Positions 1 through 5,519 of a stretch of DNA of 5,519 bases are shown here, one piece after another. Position 1 is the first letter of the stretch, and each line of letters opens with the position of its first letter. This DNA is from LGRD01 sp031378125 (GTDB lineage: Bacteria > Pseudomonadota > Gammaproteobacteria > Burkholderiales > Burkholderiaceae_C). The stretch is taken from positions 1 through 5,519 of the forward strand of contig JANNDW010000073.1 in assembly GCA_031378125.1 (NCBI GenBank), given 5' to 3'. The position numbers and the translations under genes are program-made. The notes beneath the pieces are model-generated. The model was not told the origin of the DNA and searched no databases. It was given only the letters and a program-made list of their open reading frames with translations.

Positions 1-142
1 GAAGAAGATCCTCGAGGATGCTGAAGGGCGCAAGGCCTTGTGGGAACGTTTGCAGTTTTCGCTCGACGGCGAGCCGGATCCGTGGTTTGAGTTCGACAAG
101 GCAGCGGTCGATGAGCGGCAGTTCACGACGTTGACGGTTTGA
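1..142 (+). CDS. nirB: C-terminal end of assimilatory nitrite reductase large subunit NirB (partial)
   Basis: The reading frame is open from base 2 and ends at the TGA at 140-142, giving the last 46 residues of a protein whose start lies upstream. The visible tail contains DAEGRKALWERLQFSL followed by DGEPDPWFEFDKA and ends QFTTLTV. The DAEGR and DPW elements resemble the C-terminal tails of betaproteobacterial NirB as I recall them. NirB is the cytoplasmic NAD(P)H-dependent, FAD-, [4Fe-4S]- and siroheme-containing subunit that reduces nitrite to ammonium. None of its cofactor-binding motifs fall inside this fragment, so the call rests on the tail and on nirD and nasA lying downstream on the same strand. 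The gap to nirD (417 bases) is far longer than is usual for this gene pair. Another oxidoreductase is possible but less likely. Confidence 0.8.
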   Translation, partial: KKILEDAEGRKALWERLQFSLDGEPDPWFEFDKAAVDERQFTTLTV

Positions 143-206
143 TATGAAATTCACGTGTATGCGGTTGCGCGGGGATCGGGCCGCTGGGGCATGCCGCTCC
201 GCTCAT

Positions 207-228
207 GCCCGGGGACGGAGCCCCGGGC
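207..228. repeat. GC-rich hairpin inside the intergenic element
   Basis: Bases 207-214 (GCCCGGGG) are perfectly complementary to 221-228 (CCCCGGGC), leaving a 6-base loop, ACGGAG. All stem pairs are G-C. No T-run follows, so it is not a standard rho-independent terminator. It lies in the 73-base segment present only in the left half of the larger element. Confidence 0.75.
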
Positions 229-238
229 GCTCGCCAGG

Positions 239-265
239 CACAAACAGTCCACTGGACTGTTTGTG
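239..265. repeat. 27-base near-perfect palindrome (13-bp arms, 1-base centre)
   Basis: Bases 239-251 (CACAAACAGTCCA) are the exact reverse complement of 253-265 (TGGACTGTTTGTG), with a single C at 252. In RNA this would form a stable hairpin with a tiny loop, and in DNA it has the symmetry of a dimeric protein-binding site. It is AT-richer than its surroundings. It lies in the left-only segment of the intergenic element and is not followed by a T-run. Whether it is an operator, a transposase recognition hairpin (as in REP elements) or simply part of a repeat cannot be decided here. Confidence 0.75.
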
Positions 266-280
266 TCCGGGCTCGCTCCC

Positions 281-459
281 CCGGGCCGGAAAAGACTCGG
301 CCCTCCTCCTTTACTTCGCTCCGCAGCAAGCCCCACCGTCCCAATCCAATCCACCGTTTTGGCCTTTCGACTTTGACCCAAAGAGCCGGTGCAAGCCGGG
401 GGCGTCGGGTGGGGGACGGAGCGAAGTAAAGGAGGAGGGCCGAGTCTTTTCCGGCCCGG
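281..459. repeat. Perfect 43-bp inverted repeat with a 93-base spacer
   Basis: Bases 281-323 and 417-459 are perfect reverse complements over 43 positions. The pairing breaks at 324/416 on the inside and at 280/460 on the outside. The spacer 324-416 has lesser structure: 331-337 (CCCCACC) can pair with 408-414 (GGTGGGG), extending the stem after an internal bulge, and 371-375 pairs with 379-383 around a 3-base loop. Transcribed RNA would form a very stable cruciform-like stem. Arms this long and unmutated imply recent formation, active maintenance or gene conversion. Confidence 0.9.
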
Positions 460-543
460 AGGACATGAGCGGAGTTCCCCGCCCGATGGCCACGGCCCGC
501 ACAGCCCGTTGCATTGAACGAAGCACCGCGCGGCAACTGACAT

Positions 544-549
544 GGAAGG
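544..549 (+). promoter_or_regulatory. Ribosome binding site that decides the nirD start
   Basis: GGAAGG lies 10 bases before the ATG at 560. The earlier in-frame ATG at 542 has no purine-rich site upstream (the preceding bases are GCGCGGCAACTGAC) and would itself overlap this site. The start at 560 also begins MNWKLICKLGDI, which looks like a normal NirD amino terminus. Confidence 0.6.
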
Positions 550-559
550 CGATGTGAAG

Positions 560-934
560 ATGAACTGGAAACTGATCTGCAAACTTGGCGACATCATCCC
601 GCTCGGCTCGCGCCGTGTGCACCGCGCGCAAGGCGGTGACGTGGCGTTGTTCCGCGCCGCCGACGACCATGTGTTTGCGCTGCTGGACCGCTGCCCGCAC
701 AAGGGCGGGCCGCTGAGCCAGGGCATCGTGTTCGGCCACAACGTGGCCTGCCCGCTGCATAACTGGACAATCCAGTTGAGCGACGGCTGCGCCAAGGCGC
801 CTGACGCAGGCTGCACCGTCAGCTTCAAACTCAAGCTCGAACATGAGCACGTGTACCTGGATTCCGATGAGCTGAGCACCCTGGCCATCGATACGCCCAT
901 CACCATCATGCAGAAGGCGAAGGCGGCGGCGTGA
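560..934 (+). CDS. nirD: Assimilatory nitrite reductase small subunit NirD (Rieske-type)
   Basis: This 124-residue cytoplasmic protein is the small subunit of NADH-dependent nitrite reductase and partners NirB in reducing nitrite to ammonium. It is a single Rieske-like domain with a complete set of [2Fe-2S] ligands: Cys45 and His47 in DRCPHKGGPLSQG, and Cys64 and His67 in ACPLHNW. The E. coli NirD, from memory, lacks these residues, so this one probably binds a cluster. The length is normal for the family. I chose the start at 560 over the in-frame ATG at 542 because of the GGAAGG site upstream; the longer form would add only MEGDVK. The stop overlaps the GTG start of nasA by four bases (GTGA), which suggests translational coupling. 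A structured repeat element separates it from nirB, so its dosage relative to NirB could be affected. The tail after about residue 105, ending MQKAKAAA, looks poorly conserved. Confidence 0.93.
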   Translation: MNWKLICKLGDIIPLGSRRVHRAQGGDVALFRAADDHVFALLDRCPHKGGPLSQGIVFGHNVACPLHNWTIQLSDGCAKAPDAGCTVSFKLKLEHEHVYLDSDELSTLAIDTPITIMQKAKAAA

Positions 935-3843
935 TTCCCATCGTCCCTGTCGCCGCGGTCATCCCGGCCGTGCGGGAAACGAAGTCCACCTGCCCCTATT
1001 GCGGAGTCGGGTGCGGCGTGATCGTCGAGTCGCAAGGGTCGCAGATCACCGGCGTGCGTGGCGATCCCGACCACCCCGCCAACTTCGGCCGCCTGTGCAG
1101 CAAGGGAAGCACCTTGCATTTGACCGCGGCGAGTTCGATCACGCAGCAAACCCGGTTGCTGCAGCCGATGCAGCGCGCCGCGCGCGGTACGGCACCGCAG
1201 CCGGTGAGCTGGGACGATGCCCTCGATGACGCGGCCGATCGCTTCGCCGCGATCATCAACCAGCACGGTCCGGACTCGGTCGGCTTCTACCTCTCGGGCC
1301 AGTTGCTGACCGAGGACTACTATGTTTTCAACAAGCTCGCCAAGGGCCTGATCGCCACCAACAACGTCGACACCAACTCGCGCCTGTGCATGAGCAGCGC
1401 GGTGGCGGGCTACAAGGCGTCGCTGGGGGCCGATGCGCCGCCGAATTGCTACGACGACATCGGGCTGGCGCAAACCATTTTCATCACCGGCTCGAACATG
1501 GCCTGGGCGCACCCGGTGCTGTTCCGCCGGCTCGAAGACGCGCGGCGCGCCAACCCTGCCATGAAGCTGATCGTCGCCGACCCGCGCCGAACCGAGACCG
1601 CCGACCTGGCCGACCTGCACCTGCAACTCCTGCCCGGCACCGACGTGGCGCTGTACCACGGCCTGCTGCACCTGATGTTGTGGGAAGGGCTGACCGACAC
1701 TGCTTTTATCGCCGCGCACACCAGCGGCTTCGAAGCACTGCGCGACCGGGTGCGCGAGTTCTCGCCCCAGCACGTGGCGCAGGTCTGCGGGCTGAAGGAA
1801 GCAGACATCGTGCAGGCGGCGCGCTGGTTCGCGGGCATGGGCAACGCTGGCGGTGGCGTCGCGCACGCAGCTGGTGCAGCGCGCCGCAGCCCGACCTTGT
1901 CGCTGTACTGCCAGGGCCTGAACCAAAGCAGCAGTGGCACCGACAAGAACACCGCGCTGATCAACCTGCACCTGGCCAGCGGGCAGATCGGCCGGCCTGG
2001 CGCCGGGCCGTTTTCGCTGACCGGCCAGCCCAACGCGATGGGCGGGCGCGAGGTGGGCGGCCTGGCCAACCTGCTCAGCGCGCACCGCGACCTGGGCAAC
2101 CCTCGGCACCGCGCCGAAGTGGCGGCGTTGTGGGGGCTGCAAGGTGGCGAGTCGGCGGTGCCCGCGACCCCCGGCAAGAGCGCGGTCGAAATGTTCCAGG
2201 CCGCCGCCGACGGCGAGATCCGCGCGTTGTGGATTGCCTGCACCAACCCTGCCCAGTCGATGCCCGACCAGGCGACCGTGCGGCGCGCGCTGCAGCGATG
2301 TGAGTTCGTCGTGGTGCAGGAAGCGTTTGCCACTACCGCGACCTGCGCCTATGCCGATCTGCTGCTGCCCGCCACCACTTGGGGCGAAAAGGACGGCACC
2401 GTGACCAACAGTGAGCGCCGCATCAGCCGCGTGCGCCCGGCCGTGGCGGCACCGGGCGAGTCACGGCACGACTGGGCGATCGGCATAGCCTTTGCGCGGC
2501 GCCTCGAACAACGTCTGCAAGCCACGCACGCGCCGCAGCGTGCCGACAGTTCCAGCCTGTTCGCCTTCGACGACGCCGAGTCCGTGTGGAACGAACACCG
2601 CGAAAGCACCCGCGGGCGCGACCTGGACATCACCGGCCTGTGCTACGCCGCGCTGGACACACCGCAGCAGTGGCCCATGCCGCAAGGCGCGACACAAGGT
2701 CGCGCACGCCTGTACGAAGACGGCCGCTTCGCCACCGATGACGGCCGCGCCCGCTTCACTGCGCCGGCGTACCGCCCCGTTGCCGAACCGCGTGACGCGC
2801 GTTTCCCCATCTCGCTCACCACCGGCCGGCTGCGCGACCAATGGCACGGCATGAGCCGCACCGGCACCTTGGGCCGGCTGTTCGGCCACGCTTCTGAGCC
2901 GTGCATCGAGATGCATCCTCAGGAGCTGACCCGCCGAAAATGGGAAGCGGGCGATCTGGTGCGCGTGCGTTCGCGCCGCGGCGAACTGGTGCTGCCGGTC
3001 CAGCCCAGCGACCGCGTCGCACCCGCCCAGGCCTTTGTGGCGATGCATTGGGGCGAAGAGTTCGTCAGCGGCCGCAGTGCCAAAGGAGAGTTGATGCTGG
3101 GCGTGAATGGGTTGACCACGCCGGCCTTCTGCCCCCAGTCCAAACAACCCGAACTGAAGCACGCGGCGGTGCGCATGGAAGGCGCCGAGCTGCCGTGGAA
3201 CCTGCTTGCCGCCGCGTGGCTGCCCGCCGCTGAAGTGCATGCCGTGCGCGATCGGCTGCGCGAGTGCTTTGGCGACTTCGACTACGCCGCATGTGTGCCT
3301 TTCGGCCGCGAACCCGCCGAGCGCGTCGGGCTGTTGTTTCGCGCTGCCGCCACCGCGCCGGTGAGCGACGCGGTCTTGAGCGGCATCGAACAGGCGCTGG
3401 GCCTGCACGGCGCGCCGGTGCTGCGCTACATCGACCCGCAGCGCGGCCAGCGCCGCGCCATGCGATTGGGCAAGGACAAGGGCAAGGGCAAGGGCGCTGG
3501 CGGTGATGCCGCCGGCCTGCAAGCCTTCATGCTGGCCGGCGACACCCGTGCGCAGGCCTGGGTGCTGGCGCTGTTGCAAGACGAACAACCGGCAGCGGCC
3601 TTCGGCCGCGCGCTGCTTGAAAGCCGCCCGCGCCCGCCGACGGCCGCAGCGCCGCGCGGGCGCCAGGTGTGCAACTGCCTGGACGTGAGTGAGCCCAACA
3701 TCCTGGCGGCCTTGGGCACGGCCAGCGGGTCGGCCGAGGCACGGCTCGCGCAATTGCAGGCCAAGCTCAAATGCGGCACCGAGTGTGGCTCGTGCCTGCC
3801 CGCGCTGCGCACCCTGGTGCGCGACAGCCTGATCACGGCATGA
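931..3843 (+). CDS. nasA: Assimilatory nitrate reductase catalytic subunit with C-terminal BFD-like domain
   Basis: This 970-residue cytoplasmic molybdoenzyme reduces nitrate to nitrite, feeding NirBD. The N-terminal [4Fe-4S] ligands are Cys21, Cys24 and Cys28 (CPYCGVGC) and Cys56 (RLCSKG), with Lys58 as the usual electron-relay lysine. Cys153 in SRLCMSSAVAGYK is the expected molybdenum ligand. The core oxidoreductase domain runs to about residue 530 and includes LYCQGLNQSSSGTDKN and GQPNAMGGREVGG. A molybdopterin-dinucleotide-binding domain spans about 625-745 (PISLTTGRLRDQWHGMSRTG onward). The C-terminal BFD-like [2Fe-2S] domain has Cys914, Cys916, Cys952 and Cys955 (VCNC, ECGSC), as in Klebsiella-type NasA. 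There is no signal peptide, which argues against periplasmic NapA. The start is GTG inside the nirD stop, with GAAGG at 919-923; GTG 970 is an alternative just before the cysteine motif. A Gly/Ala-rich stretch at residues 302-320 and a Gly-Lys tract at 847-854 look like variable linkers. No dedicated electron-donor gene is in the window. Confidence 0.95.
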   Translation: MIPIVPVAAVIPAVRETKSTCPYCGVGCGVIVESQGSQITGVRGDPDHPANFGRLCSKGSTLHLTAASSITQQTRLLQPMQRAARGTAPQPVSWDDALDDAADRFAAIINQHGPDSVGFYLSGQLLTEDYYVFNKLAKGLIATNNVDTNSRLCMSSAVAGYKASLGADAPPNCYDDIGLAQTIFITGSNMAWAHPVLFRRLEDARRANPAMKLIVADPRRTETADLADLHLQLLPGTDVALYHGLLHLMLWEGLTDTAFIAAHTSGFEALRDRVREFSPQHVAQVCGLKEADIVQAARWFAGMGNAGGGVAHAAGAARRSPTLSLYCQGLNQSSSGTDKNTALINLHLASGQIGRPGAGPFSLTGQPNAMGGREVGGLANLLSAHRDLGNPRHRAEVAALWGLQGGESAVPATPGKSAVEMFQAAADGEIRALWIACTNPAQSMPDQATVRRALQRCEFVVVQEAFATTATCAYADLLLPATTWGEKDGTVTNSERRISRVRPAVAAPGESRHDWAIGIAFARRLEQRLQATHAPQRADSSSLFAFDDAESVWNEHRESTRGRDLDITGLCYAALDTPQQWPMPQGATQGRARLYEDGRFATDDGRARFTAPAYRPVAEPRDARFPISLTTGRLRDQWHGMSRTGTLGRLFGHASEPCIEMHPQELTRRKWEAGDLVRVRSRRGELVLPVQPSDRVAPAQAFVAMHWGEEFVSGRSAKGELMLGVNGLTTPAFCPQSKQPELKHAAVRMEGAELPWNLLAAAWLPAAEVHAVRDRLRECFGDFDYAACVPFGREPAERVGLLFRAAATAPVSDAVLSGIEQALGLHGAPVLRYIDPQRGQRRAMRLGKDKGKGKGAGGDAAGLQAFMLAGDTRAQAWVLALLQDEQPAAAFGRALLESRPRPPTAAAPRGRQVCNCLDVSEPNILAALGTASGSAEARLAQLQAKLKCGTECGSCLPALRTLVRDSLITA
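3469..3492 (+). repeat. Tandem hexamer tract within nasA (GGCAAG, four units)
   Basis: Four consecutive six-base units read GGCAAG, GACAAG, GGCAAG, GGCAAG and encode GKDKGKGK (residues 847-854). They sit between the central region and the BFD-like domain, and GGCGCTGGCGGT follows. Gain or loss of a unit would stay in frame, so the tract would change linker length rather than break the gene. Confidence 0.75.
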
Positions 3844-3850
3844 TGGGCGA

Positions 3851-4861
3851 ATGAGCATTTCACACTACATCAAGGTCATCGGCCGCGGCAAGGAAGGTGC
3901 CCGCGCATTGAGCGCCGAGCAGGCGCAAGACCTGATGACGCAGGTGCTGGAAGGCAGGGTCACCGACCTGGAACTGGGCGCGTTCGCGATCGCGATGCGC
4001 ATCAAGGGTGAAACACCGTCCGAACTGGCGGGGTTTCTGGCCGCCACGCGCGTGTTTTGCCTGGCGCCGCCCTCAAGCCGCACGCAGGTCTGGCTGCCCA
4101 GCTACAACGGCGCGCGCAAGCTGCCCAACCTGACTGCCCTGCTGGCCTTGCTGCTGGCGCGCGAAGGTGTGCCGGTGCTGGTGCATGGGCCGATGGCCGA
4201 GCCGGGCCGCGTCGCGACAGCGGAGATTTTCTCTGCGCTGGGTTTGAGCATTGCGCGCGACGTTGCCGATATCACCGCCGCCTGGCAGCGCGCCGAGCCG
4301 GTGTTCGTGCCCACCGAAGTGCTGTGCCCGCCGCTGGCGCGGCTGCTGGCCGTGCGGCGTGTGGTGGGCCTGCGCAATTCCGGCCACACGGTGGCCAAGG
4401 TGCTGCACCCGCCTGCCGCACTGCCGACGGGGGCGCCGCAAAGCCGGTGCGATGTGTTCCGCGTCGTCAATCACACCCACCCCGAATACGCGCAACTGCT
4501 GATCGAGTTTCTGGCACAGACCCGGGCCGATGCGATGTTGTTGCGCGGCACCGAGGGCGAGCCGGTCGCCGATGCGCGCCGCACGCCGCGCATGGAGGTT
4601 TTTCGGGCCGGTGAGCGGCGCGACGAATGGGGTGTGGCCACGCGCGAGGGCGTGCTGACGCAACTGCCAGAGCTGCCACGCACTTGCGATGCGGCCAGCA
4701 CGGCCAGCTACATCGACGCTGTTCTGATGCGGCAGTTGCCGGCTCCCGAGCCGATCGCGTCGCAAGTGGAATGCATCTTGCGAGCGACGCTTCAAGCCCA
4801 ATACCTTGCCGGCACTGAACCCGATGCCGACCCTGCCACCGCTCCTGTTGCCGCCTCTTGA
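3851..4861 (+). CDS. ybiB: YbiB/TrpD2-family protein (glycosyltransferase family 3 fold, probable nucleic-acid-binding)
   Basis: This 336-residue protein has the anthranilate-phosphoribosyltransferase architecture: a small helical N-terminal domain (about residues 1-75, with LSAEQAQDLMTQVLEGRVTD and GAFAIAMRIKGET) and a larger alpha/beta domain. The TrpD catalytic signatures are replaced. Where TrpD has the GTGGD PRPP loop this has PSYNGARK (83-90), and where TrpD has KHGNRS it has VHGPMAEPGRV (from 111). LRNSGHT (174-180) and RGTEGEPV (232-239) also fit YbiB. E. coli YbiB is described as a TrpD2 protein that binds DNA and is linked to the LexA regulon, so TrpD activity is unlikely. The ATG follows the nasA stop by seven bases with only a weak GGGCGA upstream, so expression probably depends on coupling to nasA. 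The C-terminal tail (DADPATAPVAAS) is low complexity. The role in a nitrate operon is unknown. Confidence 0.9.
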   Translation: MSISHYIKVIGRGKEGARALSAEQAQDLMTQVLEGRVTDLELGAFAIAMRIKGETPSELAGFLAATRVFCLAPPSSRTQVWLPSYNGARKLPNLTALLALLLAREGVPVLVHGPMAEPGRVATAEIFSALGLSIARDVADITAAWQRAEPVFVPTEVLCPPLARLLAVRRVVGLRNSGHTVAKVLHPPAALPTGAPQSRCDVFRVVNHTHPEYAQLLIEFLAQTRADAMLLRGTEGEPVADARRTPRMEVFRAGERRDEWGVATREGVLTQLPELPRTCDAASTASYIDAVLMRQLPAPEPIASQVECILRATLQAQYLAGTEPDADPATAPVAAS

Positions 4862-4874
4862 CCCACCGCGCACC

Positions 4875-5519
4875 ATGAATCGATTCCCTGACGACATCAA
4901 GCCCCCCGTCGTCACGCTGGTCGGCGCCGGCCCTGGCCACCCGGACCTGTTGACCATCCAGGCCGTCAAGGCCATCCGCCGCGCCACCGTGCTGCTGGTC
5001 GACGACCTGGTGAGCGACGGCGTGCTGCGCTACGCACGCCGGAGCGCACGCGTGGTTCACGTGGGCAAGCGCGGCGGTTGCCAAAGCACGCCGCAGGAAT
5101 TCATCCACCGCCTGATGGTGGCGCAGGCCCGGGCCGGCGAGCGCGTGGTGCGCCTGAAGGGCGGCGACCCGTTCGTGTTCGGCCGCGGCGGTGAGGAATG
5201 CGACGCGCTGCGCGAAGCCGGCATCGCCGTCGAGATCGTCAGCGGCCTGACCGCCGGCATCGCCGGTCCGGCCTCCATTGGCCTGCCGGTCACCGACCGG
5301 CGGCACTCACGCGGCGTCGCGCTCATCACCGGCCACCAGCAACCCGGCGGCGACGGGCCGGACTGGGCGGCGCTGGCCAGAAGCGGCTTGACGCTGGTGG
5401 TCTACATGGGCGTGGCGCGCTGCGCGCACATCGTCGGTGAGCTGGTGGCGGCGGGCTTGTCGCCGGCCACGCCGGCGGCGGTGATTTCGCAGGCCTGCAG
5501 CGCCGGCCAGCGCCAGGCG
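4875..5519 (+). CDS. cobA: Uroporphyrinogen-III C-methyltransferase, SUMT (partial, 3' end missing)
   Basis: The frame is open from ATG 4875 to the window end (215 residues; the family is usually about 250-280). The enzyme transfers two methyl groups from S-adenosylmethionine to uroporphyrinogen III, giving precorrin-2, the precursor of siroheme and cobalamin; here the likely need is siroheme for NirB. Visible motifs are the N-terminal loop LVGAGPGHPDLLT (15-27), VDDLVS (42-47), VGKRGG, the hallmark GGDPFVFGRGGEE (96-108), SGLTAGIAGPASIGLPVTDR, ITGH and YMGV. The protein begins directly at the SUMT domain, so it is not a full CysG fusion; the dehydrogenase and ferrochelatase steps must be encoded elsewhere. 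Compared with the common GPGDPELLT, residue 22 is His, and VDDLVS replaces the common YDRLVS. It lies 13 bases after ybiB with no clear Shine-Dalgarno site, consistent with one operon. The symbol could equally be given as cysG-like. Confidence 0.95.
   Translation, partial: MNRFPDDIKPPVVTLVGAGPGHPDLLTIQAVKAIRRATVLLVDDLVSDGVLRYARRSARVVHVGKRGGCQSTPQEFIHRLMVAQARAGERVVRLKGGDPFVFGRGGEECDALREAGIAVEIVSGLTAGIAGPASIGLPVTDRRHSRGVALITGHQQPGGDGPDWAALARSGLTLVVYMGVARCAHIVGELVAAGLSPATPAAVISQACSAGQRQA

Larger units (their letters stand above)
175..487. repeat. Composite inverted-repeat (MITE- or REP-like) element between nirB and nirD
   Basis: Nested complementary arms fold this stretch toward one centre. 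Arms 281-323 and 417-459 are a perfect 43-bp inverted repeat. Arms 197-207 and 464-474 are a perfect 11-bp repeat (CTCCGCTCATG and its complement). Weaker outer matches pair 186-189 with 477-480 and 175-181 with 481-487. The left half carries 73 extra bases (208-280) between its arms, holding two further hairpins, while the right half has only 4 (460-463). There is no transposase gene and no convincing target duplication at the edges. The symmetry, the lack of a credible protein and the position in a gap that is normally short suggest a non-autonomous mobile or repetitive extragenic element. I have a vague recollection of similar intergenic repeats in Comamonadaceae genomes, which I could not check. 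The exact ends are uncertain. Confidence 0.7.

Noticed and set aside
207..265. Hairpins as a rho-independent terminator after nirB
   Set aside because: Neither the 207-228 nor the 239-265 stem is followed by a run of T on the plus strand, and nirD downstream needs the same transcript or a promoter that I cannot see.
542..544. ATG 542 as the nirD start
   Set aside because: It has no Shine-Dalgarno-like sequence upstream, and the good GGAAGG site at 544-549 serves the in-frame ATG at 560, which also matches the usual NirD length. Not fully excluded.
143..559. CRISPR array or tRNA/small RNA gene in the long intergenic gap
   Set aside because: There are no regularly spaced direct repeats and no cloverleaf; the repetition is inverted and nested instead.
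151..2142. Minus-strand open frame of 663 codons across the element, nirD and part of nasA
   Set aside because: It lies antisense to two clearly conserved genes, its product is Arg/Ala/Gln-rich with no recognisable domain, and long antisense frames are expected in GC-rich DNA.
931..3843. Periplasmic nitrate reductase NapA or formate dehydrogenase
   Set aside because: There is no twin-arginine signal peptide, the BFD-like C-terminal domain is typical of NasA, and Cys rather than selenocysteine is at the molybdenum position in a nirBD context.
2461..3858. Minus-strand open frame of 465 codons opposite nasA
   Set aside because: It is a shadow of nasA, whose iron-sulfur and molybdopterin motifs fix the real frame; the antisense product shows no family features.
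3851..4861. Anthranilate phosphoribosyltransferase (trpD)
   Set aside because: The fold is related, but both PRPP/anthranilate signatures are replaced (PSYNGARK and VHGPMAEPGRV), which is the pattern of YbiB/TrpD2.

Overview
The window is a GC-rich, plus-strand-only segment of a nitrate/nitrite assimilation operon. Its gene order (nirB end, nirD, nasA, ybiB, cobA), codon usage and protein sequences suggest a betaproteobacterium of the order Burkholderiales, most likely family Comamonadaceae (Acidovorax, Variovorax, Polaromonas, Hydrogenophaga or a relative). This placement is from recall of the families and was not checked by a search.

Layout: positions 1-142 hold the last 46 codons of a gene that fits nirB, the large subunit of assimilatory nitrite reductase. 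Positions 143-559 form an unusually long gap before nirD. It is largely filled by a highly structured inverted-repeat element (about 175-487) with a perfect 43-bp inverted repeat, shorter outer arms and two further hairpins in its left half. nirD (560-934) encodes a Rieske-type small subunit, and its stop overlaps the GTG start of nasA (931-3843). nasA encodes a molybdenum assimilatory nitrate reductase with a fused C-terminal BFD-like [2Fe-2S] domain. Seven bases later comes ybiB (3851-4861), a TrpD2-type protein related to anthranilate phosphoribosyltransferase but without its PRPP-binding motifs. Thirteen bases after that is cobA (4875 to the window end, incomplete), a uroporphyrinogen-III C-methyltransferase.

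How the genes work together: NasA reduces nitrate to nitrite and NirBD reduces nitrite to ammonium. CobA makes precorrin-2, the precursor of the siroheme that NirB needs. YbiB is the outlier, because its family binds nucleic acid and has no obvious nitrogen role. The tight spacing from nirD to cobA indicates one transcript, while the element splits nirB from nirD. No promoter, rho-independent terminator, RNA gene, CRISPR array or transposase gene was seen.

The genes themselves are a known system. The least explained part of the window is the 143-559 interval.
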